The notes below the pieces were generated by a model, which made no database searches, had not been told where the DNA came from, and was given only the letters and a program-made list of their open reading frames with translations. From positions 62,001 to 126,000 of the IMG/VR virus record IMGVR_UViG_3300032304_002285: a stretch of DNA of 64,000 nt. One strand, 5' to 3'. Position 1 is the first letter of the stretch; each line of letters starts with the position of its first letter. The position numbers were made by a program, and so were the translations under genes. Below are positions 18,646 to 26,857 of the stretch, one piece after another. The DNA comes from a virus.

Positions 18646-19635
18646 ATGGAAAAGTATGTTGTTGCTGCTAAACAGTGGGCTCTTGGCTTTTTGAAGGAGA
18701 CACTGTACCAAGGGAATGTGATTACTGTAGACAGGGAAGCCAATCAGATTGTAGTAGACGGGAGGGCATTAAAGGATATTCGGGATATTGATATTGCCAA
18801 GAGACAGGCTGAAAAATTCCCTCACAATCCTTTAATCGTTCCATTTACTGAAGAGAACCTTAGGAAATACAAAGAGGCTGGGGCTGTTGCTCCTATGTCT
18901 CTGAAGAAGAATAAGGTAGGTAAAGAGTTGGAAGTTGTAAGGGCTGATGAAGATCTTCACGATACCATTGATATTTCCAGCACTCAGATTTCCAAGAGGA
19001 AGCGGGAAGCGGAAGATGCTTCTAAGGTTCGAGGAAAGAATGAGAAGTTGCCTGTAATTACTGGTGATGAAAGTTCTCAGGAACGTCTTGAGAGATTGAG
19101 AGAGATTAAGGCTTCCGAGAAAATTCCTATTATCAGGGATGATAGTCTTGGCGTTGAGGGTGGGAGCAAGTCTGTTGCTTTAAATGCTGGACAGAAGCTT
19201 CCTTCTCGTCAAGAGGTTGAGTCTCGTGAAAGTATTGCTCGTCAGCAGGCAGACATCAGGAAGAAGGCGGCTGAGGCTAAGCGTGGGGATGTTATTGCTG
19301 ATGCAGAAAGCCCTTCTGAGATTCAGACTCTTTTGAATGATGCGGATAAGAAGCCTGTTATTCCTGTTGTTAATCCTCGGGTTAAAGTGGCTGATGTAAA
19401 GCCACCTCTTGAATTAAGGATTGATGGTTTAGAGAAACGGATTGATGGGTTGAATGATACTTTGTCTAAGTTAAATGGTTTTGTTACCAAGCTGATGGAT
19501 GAGTTTAACAAAGCCAAAGACTTAGGAGCAAAGATTGACAGTCTTTTTGAGAAGCCTTCTGTAAAGAAAATGGCTAAGAAAAAGAATAAAGAGGAAGTTG
19601 TAGTCAAGAAGGCGAGGAAGGTTCGCAAGGTTTAA
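18646..19635 (+). CDS. Hypothetical charged, helical protein (330 aa)
   Basis: ATG 18646 follows GGAGAGG; an in-frame GTG lies two codons upstream. After an amphipathic N-terminus (MEKYVVAAKQWALGFLKE) and a compact part to about residue 95, the protein becomes highly charged and probably disordered (KRKREAEDASKVRGKNEK). It then forms a coiled-coil candidate (LRIDGLEKRIDGLNDTL) and ends in a Lys/Arg tail (KKARKVRKV). It could be a scaffold-like or DNA-contacting virion protein, judged only from composition and its position just before the structural genes. Confidence 0.65.
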   Translation: MEKYVVAAKQWALGFLKETLYQGNVITVDREANQIVVDGRALKDIRDIDIAKRQAEKFPHNPLIVPFTEENLRKYKEAGAVAPMSLKKNKVGKELEVVRADEDLHDTIDISSTQISKRKREAEDASKVRGKNEKLPVITGDESSQERLERLREIKASEKIPIIRDDSLGVEGGSKSVALNAGQKLPSRQEVESRESIARQQADIRKKAAEAKRGDVIADAESPSEIQTLLNDADKKPVIPVVNPRVKVADVKPPLELRIDGLEKRIDGLNDTLSKLNGFVTKLMDEFNKAKDLGAKIDSLFEKPSVKKMAKKKNKEEVVVKKARKVRKV

Positions 19636-19673
19636 TGGTTATAGAAGATTAAACAATTGGGGGAAATTTAATT

Positions 19674-19970
19674 ATGCTTTATGGGTATAGGTGTCCAAAA
19701 TGTTCATTTTCTTTTGATTTAGTTTTCTCTATTGGGAAAGCTACTTCTACAGGGAAGTGTCCGGAATGTGGTTCTGATGCGAAGAGGGAGTTTTCTCCGT
19801 TGAGTTTTAAGATTACTGGTGGTTCTATTTCAGCAGCTTCTTCTGGCAAGTCTTTTGGGCAAGAAATGCTCAAGAAGAATCAGGATGCAGCGGAGAGGAT
19901 GAAGGGGAATAAGCCTCCGGTAAGACGGGTTGGAACTCAGTATCAAGATGGTAGAGTTGAAGCAGTCTGA
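19674..19970 (+). CDS. FmdB-type zinc ribbon protein
   Basis: The N-terminus YGYRCPKCSFSFDLVFS followed by KCPECGSDAKREFSPLSF matches the FmdB/CxxC zinc-ribbon family, with two CxxC knuckles about 20 residues apart. The C-terminal half is Gly/Ser/Lys-rich and probably flexible. Family members are small proteins found widely in bacteria and phages, often next to structural or regulatory genes, and their role is mostly unknown. Length 98 residues, usual for the family. Confidence 0.8.
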   Translation: MLYGYRCPKCSFSFDLVFSIGKATSTGKCPECGSDAKREFSPLSFKITGGSISAASSGKSFGQEMLKKNQDAAERMKGNKPPVRRVGTQYQDGRVEAV

Positions 19971-19990
19971 ATCTGTTTCTGGAGTCTAAG

Positions 19991-20242
19991 ATGGATAAAA
20001 AAGAAATTTTGTATAGGACCAGCGATTTATATTTCGGTGCGTATCTATGCAGCTTAGATATTCCATTGATGACTTCGGAAAAAGAGCATGAGGGAGATTT
20101 CAGCAAGGTTGTCTTTGTTTTTAAAATCCCTCAGGAAGACTTAGCGAGGCTCAAGGCTTCTTATTTTGGCGGGAGTGGGACCATTCGAGCCAGGAAGTTT
20201 GTTGACAGTCTGAGAAGCCTTAAAAGCCTTTGTCATACTTAA
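19991..20242 (+). CDS. Small phage protein, DUF5659-like
   Basis: The pattern RTSDLYFGAYLCSLDIPL, then VVFVFKIP, then YFGGSGTIRARKFVDSLR and a terminal LKSL matches my recollection of the small phage family DUF5659 (T.DLYLAAYL...F.F...L...Y..G.....+.F...+R.LK). The function is unknown. It has 83 residues and is followed by a strong terminator, which ends this operon just before the virion genes. Confidence 0.65.
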   Translation: MDKKEILYRTSDLYFGAYLCSLDIPLMTSEKEHEGDFSKVVFVFKIPQEDLARLKASYFGGSGTIRARKFVDSLRSLKSLCHT

Positions 20243-20265
20243 CTTTTGTTTAAATAAACTTCTTC

Positions 20266-20297
20266 AAGCCCCGGATAAAACCGGGGCTTTTTATTTA
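20266..20297 (+). terminator. Rho-independent terminator
   Basis: A perfect nine-base stem AAGCCCCGG / CCGGGGCTT with loop ATAAAA, followed by TTTTATTT. Confidence 0.93.
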
Positions 20298-20340
20298 TTG
20301 ATAAAGTTTTGTTTTGTAAAAGAGGGTAAGGTTTAGAATT

Positions 20341-21135
20341 ATGGCATACTATCCTGGGACATATATCACTACGGGTGTAGCAGGTAGTTCAAACTACAAT
20401 GATCTTGTGGATAATTATTTAACCCCAAGATTGTTGACGTTTAGGCAAATTATTATTAATGATGAGCCTGCTGTTTTAAAGCCAGACAAGGTTACTTGGA
20501 AAACTACTTATGGGAATTGGAATCAGGGTTCTGACCTTTTTGTTAGGAAAAATGGAACTGTTATTAGTTCAGCAGGGGTTACAAATATTGATTATAGTCA
20601 TGGGTGTTTTCGGGCTAATCCGGTAGATGTTGGATTAGATGGAAAGTCTAGTGACACGGTTGAGGTTACATACGAGTGGGATTATTTCCCTGTTATTGTT
20701 TTAAAAAATTTTTTAATGCAATCGGTTCAGATTGTGAATACTAGTGCTTGGGGTTCTGCGACTTCTTATGAGATAGATACGATGCCTGGATACTGGAAGG
20801 GTGTTGTTACTGATTTGGCATTTGCATTAGCGATAGAAAGAATTTTACTTGATTATGATTTGTGGAAGTGGAGATTAGTTTACGCCATTGGTCCTGGGGA
20901 CGTAGAATCAAGCGGTGGTGATATTGTGGGTCAATTACAGACTCTTAAGCAGAATGCTGAAGAGAGGGCTTATCGTACTCTTGAGAATGAGAAGTTTAAG
21001 ATGGGGAATAGAGTATCTGTTCCTACTGTTCATTATTACGATTCTGTTCGTGGTATGGGTACAAGTGCTGGAAGGCATGGTATTCCTTTTGTAGGTGGAA
21101 GATTACGGGGATGGACTCCCAATCGCATAATGTAG
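20341..21135 (+). CDS. Virion structural protein, probable head-tail junction
   Basis: This is the first gene of the structural operon. The 264-residue product is beta-rich (VTWKTTYGNWNQGSDLFV, TVEVTYEWDYFPVIVL) with Tyr/Gly-rich N- and C-termini and a helical segment (TDLAFALAIERILLDYDLW). There is no signal peptide and no catalytic motif. The position just upstream of an adaptor-like gene and a tail-terminator-like gene suggests a neck or connector component. I do not recognise a named family. Confidence 0.6.
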   Translation: MAYYPGTYITTGVAGSSNYNDLVDNYLTPRLLTFRQIIINDEPAVLKPDKVTWKTTYGNWNQGSDLFVRKNGTVISSAGVTNIDYSHGCFRANPVDVGLDGKSSDTVEVTYEWDYFPVIVLKNFLMQSVQIVNTSAWGSATSYEIDTMPGYWKGVVTDLAFALAIERILLDYDLWKWRLVYAIGPGDVESSGGDIVGQLQTLKQNAEERAYRTLENEKFKMGNRVSVPTVHYYDSVRGMGTSAGRHGIPFVGGRLRGWTPNRIM

Positions 21136-21148
21136 GGAATTTTATTTT

Positions 21149-21451
21149 ATGTCAAAAGATTCGGATATTTTTGGTGAGATAAAAGAAATTAGGAAGATGA
21201 TTTCTGGTGCTAGTTCTTTGTTGGCTATTAGGCAGGAAGTCTCAAAGGTTATGAAGTCGGGATTTTTGGTGATGGATGGAAGGCATCATGTTGCGGGGAA
21301 TGGGTATGACGTTGTTGTTAAGTGTGGGAGTGAGGAGGAGTCAGTAGCTAGACGATTGAGGGCATCAATTCCTGATGCTAAAATTGAGAGAATTACATCT
21401 GGGGTTTTGGGGATTAAGACTGCAAGAAGAATGAAAAACTTCAAGATATAG
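21149..21451 (+). CDS. Hypothetical protein in structural operon (100 aa)
   Basis: The small protein has a helical N-terminus (FGEIKEIRKMISGASSLL) and a compact alpha/beta C-terminal part (VAGNGYDVVVKCGSEEES, then PDAKIERITSGVLG). The start lies 13 bases after the upstream stop. No family is recognised. Its place among connector genes suggests an assembly or structural role. Confidence 0.65.
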   Translation: MSKDSDIFGEIKEIRKMISGASSLLAIRQEVSKVMKSGFLVMDGRHHVAGNGYDVVVKCGSEEESVARRLRASIPDAKIERITSGVLGIKTARRMKNFKI

Positions 21452-21463
21452 GTTGGAGGCTTT

Positions 21464-21952
21464 ATGGCTGTGGATATATCTCCGGTTACGGGACAATTGT
21501 TTTACTCGGGCTCTTGGGCTGAGATAAAAGAGATCCTTCGTACTCTGAATATTGGGGATGGGAAATTGGCTCAAGTTACACAAGAAATGACGAATAATTA
21601 TCAGGAGATGGTAGACAGAGAGATAGATGCTCTTCTTGAACCATTGTACCATGTTCCTTTAAGGGCAATGAATCAGGTACAGCCTGACGGTGTAACTAGG
21701 AAAGTTTTCCCTGGTGATATTCGGCGTTTAGCTAAATATTGGGTTTCGGGTTACATGCTTTTGAGTCAGTTTCAGAATCTTTCTCAGAATGTAACGGATC
21801 AGGCTCAAAATTATATTGAGGATGCAAAGAAGGCGATGTATTCGATTAGTAGATGGAATCATAGGATTCCGGGTCAAGAGAGGAAGAGTAGTTTGTCTAG
21901 GACTATGCCACCTAATATGCAACCTTCATCAATTCCTGAGCCTAATTTTTAA
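21464..21952 (+). CDS. Head-tail adaptor-like protein
   Basis: Residues 30-75 show the adaptor pattern: a helix with MVDREIDALLEPLYHVPL, then a loop, then IRRLAKYWVSGYMLLSQF. It resembles the IDSYL..RY.LPL motif of Mu gp36/HK97 gp6-type head-tail connector proteins, which form rings under the portal. The C-terminus is Pro/Ser-rich. Length 162 residues, slightly above the usual 110-150. The order connector, small protein, terminator-like, tube-like is the normal one for siphoviruses. Confidence 0.65.
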   Translation: MAVDISPVTGQLFYSGSWAEIKEILRTLNIGDGKLAQVTQEMTNNYQEMVDREIDALLEPLYHVPLRAMNQVQPDGVTRKVFPGDIRRLAKYWVSGYMLLSQFQNLSQNVTDQAQNYIEDAKKAMYSISRWNHRIPGQERKSSLSRTMPPNMQPSSIPEPNF

Positions 21953-21955
21953 TCT

Positions 21956-22270
21956 ATGAAAAGAATAGCCAAAGAACTGGGTGAGGTAAGCAACTCTCTG
22001 ATGGGATTGCTCGATTTTACTTTTGATGGGATTGAGCAAGGGGATTATGATTTTATAAATAGGATTTGTGGGGAGATAGATGATTTTGCGGATAGGATTA
22101 GAAGGAATGAGGGATTGGATATGTCAGTTGAGAAAGTGTGTGGCGGGGATTCTACTTCTGTAAAGATTCGCATGACAGATCATGAGGCATTGAAAGCGAT
22201 AAAAGAAGAGTTGGCGAGGAAGCTGACAAAGATGAGTAAGAAAAAGAATCTTAATTTACGGGTTGGTTGA
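21956..22270 (+). CDS. Hypothetical helical protein (104 aa)
   Basis: It begins MKRIAKELGEVSNSLMG, loosely like the recurrent tag helix (IAKEL core). The rest is acidic and helical (EQGDYDFINRICGEIDDF) with a basic Lys-rich end (KLTKMSKKKNLNLRVG). The stop overlaps the ATG of the next gene (TGATG). No family is recognised. Confidence 0.65.
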   Translation: MKRIAKELGEVSNSLMGLLDFTFDGIEQGDYDFINRICGEIDDFADRIRRNEGLDMSVEKVCGGDSTSVKIRMTDHEALKAIKEELARKLTKMSKKKNLNLRVG

Positions 22271-22833
22271 TGTATACAAACCCCCACAATTTAGTTTTAA
22301 CTCTGGTTGCATTGCTTGAAAGGAGTTCAGAGCAAATAAATCAAACTATTGGTATTTATTTGCCAAGCAAAACTCTTTCTGTTTTTGAGGGACAGAGGGC
22401 TCTTTTACCTGCTGATGCTTATCCGTCTTTAGAGATTGAGCCGACGAATGGGGCGAATAATTGGGCAACTACAAGATCACAAAGACCCAGATACAGTTTC
22501 AATTGTACTCTTACTACTTTATGTGACAATGAGAAATATGCTGTTGAATATATAACAACCGTTGCCACAACGATTGTTTCTATTATGACTGATCCTCAGA
22601 ATTTACAGCTTCCTGTTATTGGTGAAACGGTTTGGTCTCCTACTGGTGGTTTATATCCGACAAAGATTTTGGATAGTTTGGTTGAGGATGTCACTTACAA
22701 TGCTGAGAAAGAGGGTTCGATTAGGCGTTGTGAGTTTACTTGGTATGCTTTGATTCACGAGCCATTTCCCGATGTAAAGTTTCGCCAAGGGGAGTCTTCT
22801 TCCCCTACGGTTTTGAGACCTCCTGTGATTTGA
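22270..22833 (+). CDS. Tail terminator/completion-like protein
   Basis: The ATG at 22270 overlaps the preceding TGA. The 187-residue product has an N-terminal helix (NLVLTLVALLERSSEQ), a beta-rich middle with ARPRYSF-like strands (RPRYSFNCTLTTLCDNEK) and a helix (YAVEYITTVATTIVSIMT). It ends with a strand pattern (IRRCEFTWYALIHEP). This helix-strand order and the genome position fit phage tail-completion proteins that cap the tail tube, but sequence similarity is not decisive. Confidence 0.5.
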   Translation: MYTNPHNLVLTLVALLERSSEQINQTIGIYLPSKTLSVFEGQRALLPADAYPSLEIEPTNGANNWATTRSQRPRYSFNCTLTTLCDNEKYAVEYITTVATTIVSIMTDPQNLQLPVIGETVWSPTGGLYPTKILDSLVEDVTYNAEKEGSIRRCEFTWYALIHEPFPDVKFRQGESSSPTVLRPPVI

Positions 22834-22879
22834 TAACTTTTTTTTTATAAGTTTAACCTTTTAATAAAAGGGTATCTCG

Positions 22880-23167
22880 GTGAATAAGGATAAAATCAAG
22901 GATTTAGATAAGGTTCTGGATGAAGAGATTCTACCAGATGCTTTTAATTTTTTAGTTAAGGTTGGTGAGATTCCTTATAAGGCTAATCGTCGCGCCATGG
23001 TGGAGTTAGACTTAAAGAGGAATGTGAGTAAGGGGCTAAAGAAGGCTGAGGATACGGTTAAGGGAATAGATGGTTGGGTTGGCGAACTGGAGCTTTTTAG
23101 AGATGCCACAGAACGAGTTGCCAAAGAAGCGGTTGCCGTTTTTCGTTCACCTGAAAACGGTGGCTGA
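22880..23167 (+). CDS. Small hypothetical protein, GTG start (95 aa)
   Basis: The gene starts at GTG 22880, some 11 bases after an AAAAGGG site. The product is charged and helical (MNKDKIKDLDKVLDEEI, then NVSKGLKKAEDTVKG) with no Cys. It lies between the terminator-like gene and the tail tube block. The function is unknown; a small chaperone or structural role is possible from context only. Confidence 0.6.
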   Translation: MNKDKIKDLDKVLDEEILPDAFNFLVKVGEIPYKANRRAMVELDLKRNVSKGLKKAEDTVKGIDGWVGELELFRDATERVAKEAVAVFRSPENGG

Positions 23168-23168
23168 T

Positions 23169-23408
23169 ATGTCTGCTGTGGCGAAAGCCTTAGCAGAAAT
23201 CAAAGTGGAGATTAAGGCAATCGAACAAGCCAGGGCTTCTTTGCATAGTGAGGACCCTCAGATTCAAAGGGTTGCTGTGAGGGATTTGGCATTAAGTGGT
23301 ATGGCTGCTTCTAAGAAAGCAGAGGAAATTATAGATCAGATTTTGGGGATCAAGAAGAAGGTTCAGAAGTACTTGAAGCAGGTCAGGGAAGTAGATGTCA
23401 TTAGTTGA
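23169..23408 (+). CDS. Small helical protein (79 aa)
   Basis: The ATG at 23169 follows the previous TGA by one base. An in-frame ATG at 23103 with GGAG 10 bases upstream would extend it by 22 residues into the previous gene. The product is almost fully helical (VAKALAEIKVEIKAIEQA, EIIDQILGIKKKVQKYLK), a coiled-coil candidate. It overlaps the next gene by 14 bases. No family is recognised. Confidence 0.6.
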   Translation: MSAVAKALAEIKVEIKAIEQARASLHSEDPQIQRVAVRDLALSGMAASKKAEEIIDQILGIKKKVQKYLKQVREVDVIS

Positions 23409-24192
23409 TACAACAACTTTATTGAAGGTGGCTGATAGAGCCGCAATGCAGTACAAGCATTTGTACGATGCATTTGCTCAATTAGTTGTTCAAGGGAATG
23501 GCTATTACTCAGAGATAGTAACTGAGACAGATAATCAGGAATTGGAGATCACAACTCAGGGTCCGTATTATTTTGTTGATAATAATTTGAACATTGATTT
23601 TAATATAAAGAATGGAACGTGTTTGGCATCTGTTGTGGGAGCAATGGAAGTGCATTTCAATGTAAGAGATATAGGTGGGAATCCTTTGCAGATTGGTGGT
23701 TGGGATGGATATCTCAACAGTCATAATAGCAGAGTTAGTTGGTATTTTAATAGATTATTTCATGCAGTTAAGGGTTTGTGGATGTTGGCGGTAAATGTTT
23801 TTTCGGAGACGGATGATGTTTTTGGAACTGTTGCTATTGGTGCTGGTCCTGTTGTGAATTTTGTTGATGGAGTCAATTACGGGAATGGTGCTGTGACGAA
23901 TCCGGCTAATGGTAATTATTTTGCAGCTACACAGTTGAAGGTTGTTGTTGGGTCTATGGGAAGTACGGGTGTTGATTTAAGATTAAGCGTTAAAGATTTA
24001 AATGATAATCCTGCTTTAATTGACGTTGTGATTCCCGGAGGTTCGGCTCCTGGGACAGAGATTCTTGTTGGAACAAGTTCTAATCGTTATTTGGATGTTA
24101 TGACAGTTGGGTTTGTTCCATCGGGATCAACAGGGACGGTTGGTGATCAATTTACCATCCACAACAAAAAAGAGCGTCAAATTTCCCTGTAA
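23395..24192 (+). CDS. Virion structural protein (265 aa)
   Basis: The protein is beta-rich with many Gly, Asn and Val residues and no catalytic motif (YSEIVTETDNQELEIT, VSWYFNRLFHAVKG, NPALIDVVIPGGSAPGTE). The N-terminal segment is helical. The composition and position immediately before the main tail tube candidate indicate a virion protein, perhaps another tail or decoration component. The start overlaps the previous gene, with AGGGAA as ribosome site. Confidence 0.6.
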   Translation: MSLVDTTTLLKVADRAAMQYKHLYDAFAQLVVQGNGYYSEIVTETDNQELEITTQGPYYFVDNNLNIDFNIKNGTCLASVVGAMEVHFNVRDIGGNPLQIGGWDGYLNSHNSRVSWYFNRLFHAVKGLWMLAVNVFSETDDVFGTVAIGAGPVVNFVDGVNYGNGAVTNPANGNYFAATQLKVVVGSMGSTGVDLRLSVKDLNDNPALIDVVIPGGSAPGTEILVGTSSNRYLDVMTVGFVPSGSTGTVGDQFTIHNKKERQISL

Positions 24193-24250
24193 CGTCAAGT
24201 GTGTTTGTTAATAGGAGCATATTGCTTCACAAGAGAAGGAGTAAGTTATC

Positions 24251-25345
24251 ATGGGAATGGGTTATCAAGGGTTTGTAAAGTTCTACAAGACAGGTCCAGC
24301 CACCAGCCCGGTTATTTTGCTGGCTACTGGTGCAAGCGTAAATCTTGCATTGGAGCCAATCACAAGCTCGGCTGTTTGGGGTGCTGGTTGGTACAATGCT
24401 GGCGTTGCTCACTATGCGGATTCTGCAATTCGCTATGAGGGTAATGTTGACTTCGAGATGCAAGGGAACAATGACGTTTGGGATTTCTTGGAAGGCTGGA
24501 TTTCTAGCCAACGTGCGTATGCTCGTTCATTAGACATTTCGCCTGATGGTGCTCGTGTTTATCAGTACCGTACTTCTGGTGCTTATAATGCTGCTCTTGA
24601 TACCTATGGTGCTTGGAATACTTCGGCTGGATTCAATACTTCTGAAGGTAGTTTCCTTTCTTGTTCGGCTGGTGTTGTTGCCTTTAGACGTGCAGAGGTA
24701 GATCCTGCTGGCGGGTCTGGTTTCTCGAATTACAGCTACATCAAGCAGAAGCAGGGTGTTATCGGACAGTCTTGCTCTTTGATGGCTACAACTAATCCGT
24801 TGAATCCGGATGTTGACAACGTGAATCCGATTCCGTTTTGGAGGACAAAGGCTGTTCTTAGTAAGGGAACCTATGCTAATCCTTTTGACTTGACTCAACC
24901 TGCTGATACAGGTCTTGAGACAGTTGAATGGAGTGTGGATGTTTCGCAGAACAATGTGATTCTCTATACTTGCAATGGCCAACGTCTTCCTACAGCCTTC
25001 TTGCAAGGTCCTCAGGATGCCAGTGGTTCTGTTATTCTTTATAACCCGAATGGTGTTTTTGACCCCATTATCGGGCCTGCTGGAACTGGTACTCTGACAA
25101 CTCCTTATCTCTATGCAGAAGTTACTTGGTTCACCGTTGAGATTACCAAGAATGCTGCTGGTGATAAACTCTTCCTTGAGCTTCCTGCTGTTTTGGTTGA
25201 GTCTGACGATTACAGCATTCCGGGTCCTGACAGTGTTGTGAATCGTACCTTCTCGTTGAAGGGTTTGGCTGGACGTTGCAATAGCACTGTTACAATGCCT
25301 CCTTTCATTATGTCGAGTTCTGCTGGAGCTTTCGTTGCTCCGTAA
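24251..25345 (+). CDS. Probable major tail tube protein
   Basis: The 364-residue beta-rich protein begins GYQGFVKFYKTG and contains YEGNVDFEMQGNNDVWDF and VEWSVDVSQNNVILY, a pattern shared with the two proteins at 25358 and 27586. Its codons differ from all neighbours: more C-ending codons (TTC, AAC, ACC) and CGT for Arg, as expected for a very highly expressed virion protein. A strong AAGGAG site precedes the ATG. Tail tube subunits stack as hexameric rings along the tape measure. The assignment rests on order, expression bias and paralogy. Confidence 0.65.
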   Translation: MGMGYQGFVKFYKTGPATSPVILLATGASVNLALEPITSSAVWGAGWYNAGVAHYADSAIRYEGNVDFEMQGNNDVWDFLEGWISSQRAYARSLDISPDGARVYQYRTSGAYNAALDTYGAWNTSAGFNTSEGSFLSCSAGVVAFRRAEVDPAGGSGFSNYSYIKQKQGVIGQSCSLMATTNPLNPDVDNVNPIPFWRTKAVLSKGTYANPFDLTQPADTGLETVEWSVDVSQNNVILYTCNGQRLPTAFLQGPQDASGSVILYNPNGVFDPIIGPAGTGTLTTPYLYAEVTWFTVEITKNAAGDKLFLELPAVLVESDDYSIPGPDSVVNRTFSLKGLAGRCNSTVTMPPFIMSSSAGAFVAP

Positions 25346-25357
25346 GGGGTTGATCTA

Positions 25358-26254
25358 GTGGCACTTGGTTACGAGGGATGGGCTAAGTTAGATATAAATG
25401 GGACTGAAGACTTGGTACTTTGTACTGGGGCTTCAGTCCCAATTTCTCGTTTACGCCTTGAATCAAATTCCGGGTATGGCGGAAGGTTAAAGACTCCTGT
25501 TAATGAAATAGCGATTGGGATGCCTCATACTTATGATTGGGATGAGTATGATGGTTCTTTGAGTTTTGAGGTTCATCCAGCCATTATAACTAATCAATTG
25601 AAGCCTTGGGTCTTTGATAGGCAGAAAGCTGGGACTATTAAGATTAGTTCTAGGAAGGGAAATGAAAATTTTCATACATCTTGTTTTTGGAGCAGTATTT
25701 CTTTAAATACTTCTTCGGGATCTAATGTTGAAGGTTCAATTGGTTTTGTTGCAATTGATAGTGGGACTTACGCCGTAGGAGGAGATTATATTGGGAATAA
25801 ACAGGGTAGTAATTTTTTAAGTGATCCTGGTTCTTTGGGGATTCCTAATCCATTGCAAGTTGACAACCAATTTCCTTTTACAAACACCGGATTGATTCCT
25901 TATTGGCAAACAAGAGTCAAGATGGATTCTGTTTATGTTGATTTCATTTCTTGGAATTTGGATTTCACACAAGATGTTGTGAAGTTCTTTGCATGTGAGA
26001 AGAATGCAAGTCCCGTAGAGCCGAAGTTTTTGGCAGTTGGTCCGATGAGTCTCGTTTTTTCTGGGGAATATATGTTTGTTGGTACTTCTCCTTGGGCTGT
26101 TCCAGATTTTTTGAATAATTTATCTGTAGATATAGGTCCTGAGGTAATTAAGATGAAAAGGGGAGAGAAAAACTCCTATAGAGATGACGTGGTTTCGGGT
26201 GAGTCTCTTGTTCCTATTTCGGTTGAGTATTCGGTTTATGAGTTAGAGTCTTAA
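25358..26254 (+). CDS. Tail tube-like paralogue 2
   Basis: It starts at GTG 25358 with AAGGGG upstream. The opening LGYEGWAKLDINGTEDL, then LCTGASVPISRL, parallels GYQGFVKFY and LATGASVNLALE of the protein at 24251. YDGSLSFEVHPAI and IPYWQTRVKMDSV also align with that protein (IPFWRTKAVLS). It has 298 residues and lacks the codon bias of the upstream copy, so it is probably a minor tail component (for example tail tip or terminal tube ring). A terminator follows. Confidence 0.6.
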   Translation: MALGYEGWAKLDINGTEDLVLCTGASVPISRLRLESNSGYGGRLKTPVNEIAIGMPHTYDWDEYDGSLSFEVHPAIITNQLKPWVFDRQKAGTIKISSRKGNENFHTSCFWSSISLNTSSGSNVEGSIGFVAIDSGTYAVGGDYIGNKQGSNFLSDPGSLGIPNPLQVDNQFPFTNTGLIPYWQTRVKMDSVYVDFISWNLDFTQDVVKFFACEKNASPVEPKFLAVGPMSLVFSGEYMFVGTSPWAVPDFLNNLSVDIGPEVIKMKRGEKNSYRDDVVSGESLVPISVEYSVYELES

Positions 26255-26310
26255 GGTTGGTCCAGGTTGAAAGACCTGAAATTATGATAAAACATATGAT
26301 ATTTAGTATT

Positions 26311-26357
26311 ACACAGAAATGGCGGTATTTTATCGCTGCATTTCTGTGTTTTTTTTT
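26311..26357 (+). terminator. Rho-independent terminator inside the tail operon
   Basis: ACACAGAAATG-GCG / CGC-TGCATTTCTGTGT forms a long stem followed by TTTTTTTT. It separates two tail-tube-like genes from the genes downstream and could lower expression of the latter. Confidence 0.9.
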
Positions 26358-26368
26358 GGAGTAAACCA

Positions 26369-26854
26369 ATGCCAGTAATCGAACCAAAGCAAGAGAAGAG
26401 CAAAGAGTTGGCTTCACAGGATCGTCTTGATGAGAAGCTGATGAAGGCTGGTAAGTATGAAATTACTCAGGAGGATGTTTTTACCATTGAGATATGGTTA
26501 AAGAGAGTTGAAAAGAGATGGATTCTTTGTAATGCAAACGAAAAGAATTCAACAAAAGAGGAAGTTGCTTTTAGAATGTGGACTTATGATGAGATGATTA
26601 ATCTTCGGAAGATGGCAACTTCTTATGATCCGATCAAGAGGCTTCATATGGTTGATCATGACGCATTGAATCGTTTGAAGATTCAGAAGTTTTTATTGAC
26701 TTGGACTTTTGATAGAGACAATCCGAGACTTAGAATTCATCATTCTGGTGGAGTGATGACGGATGAGAGTTGGGGTGCTTTTACAAAGCTTCATCCAAAT
26801 ATTTGTACTTTTATAATTGAACGGATGAATATGGTTTTTGAATATAACGGGTAA
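26369..26854 (+). CDS. Tail assembly chaperone-like protein 1
   Basis: The 161-residue, charged, helical protein shares a line of motifs with 26858 and 28421: FRMWTYDEMINLRKMA, LNRLKIQKFLLTWTFD, then MTDESWGAFTKLHP. Proteins of this size and layout between the tail tube and tape measure genes are usually tail assembly chaperones that coat the tape measure. Its TAA is followed by one codon and then the ATG of the next gene in the same frame, so a read-through product is formally possible. Confidence 0.55.
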   Translation: MPVIEPKQEKSKELASQDRLDEKLMKAGKYEITQEDVFTIEIWLKRVEKRWILCNANEKNSTKEEVAFRMWTYDEMINLRKMATSYDPIKRLHMVDHDALNRLKIQKFLLTWTFDRDNPRLRIHHSGGVMTDESWGAFTKLHPNICTFIIERMNMVFEYNG

Positions 26855-26857
26855 ACA

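Noticed and set aside
20341-22833. Terminase, portal or major capsid genes
   Set aside because: No ATPase/nuclease motifs or capsid-like patterns were found in these proteins; the genes look like connector and tail completion functions.
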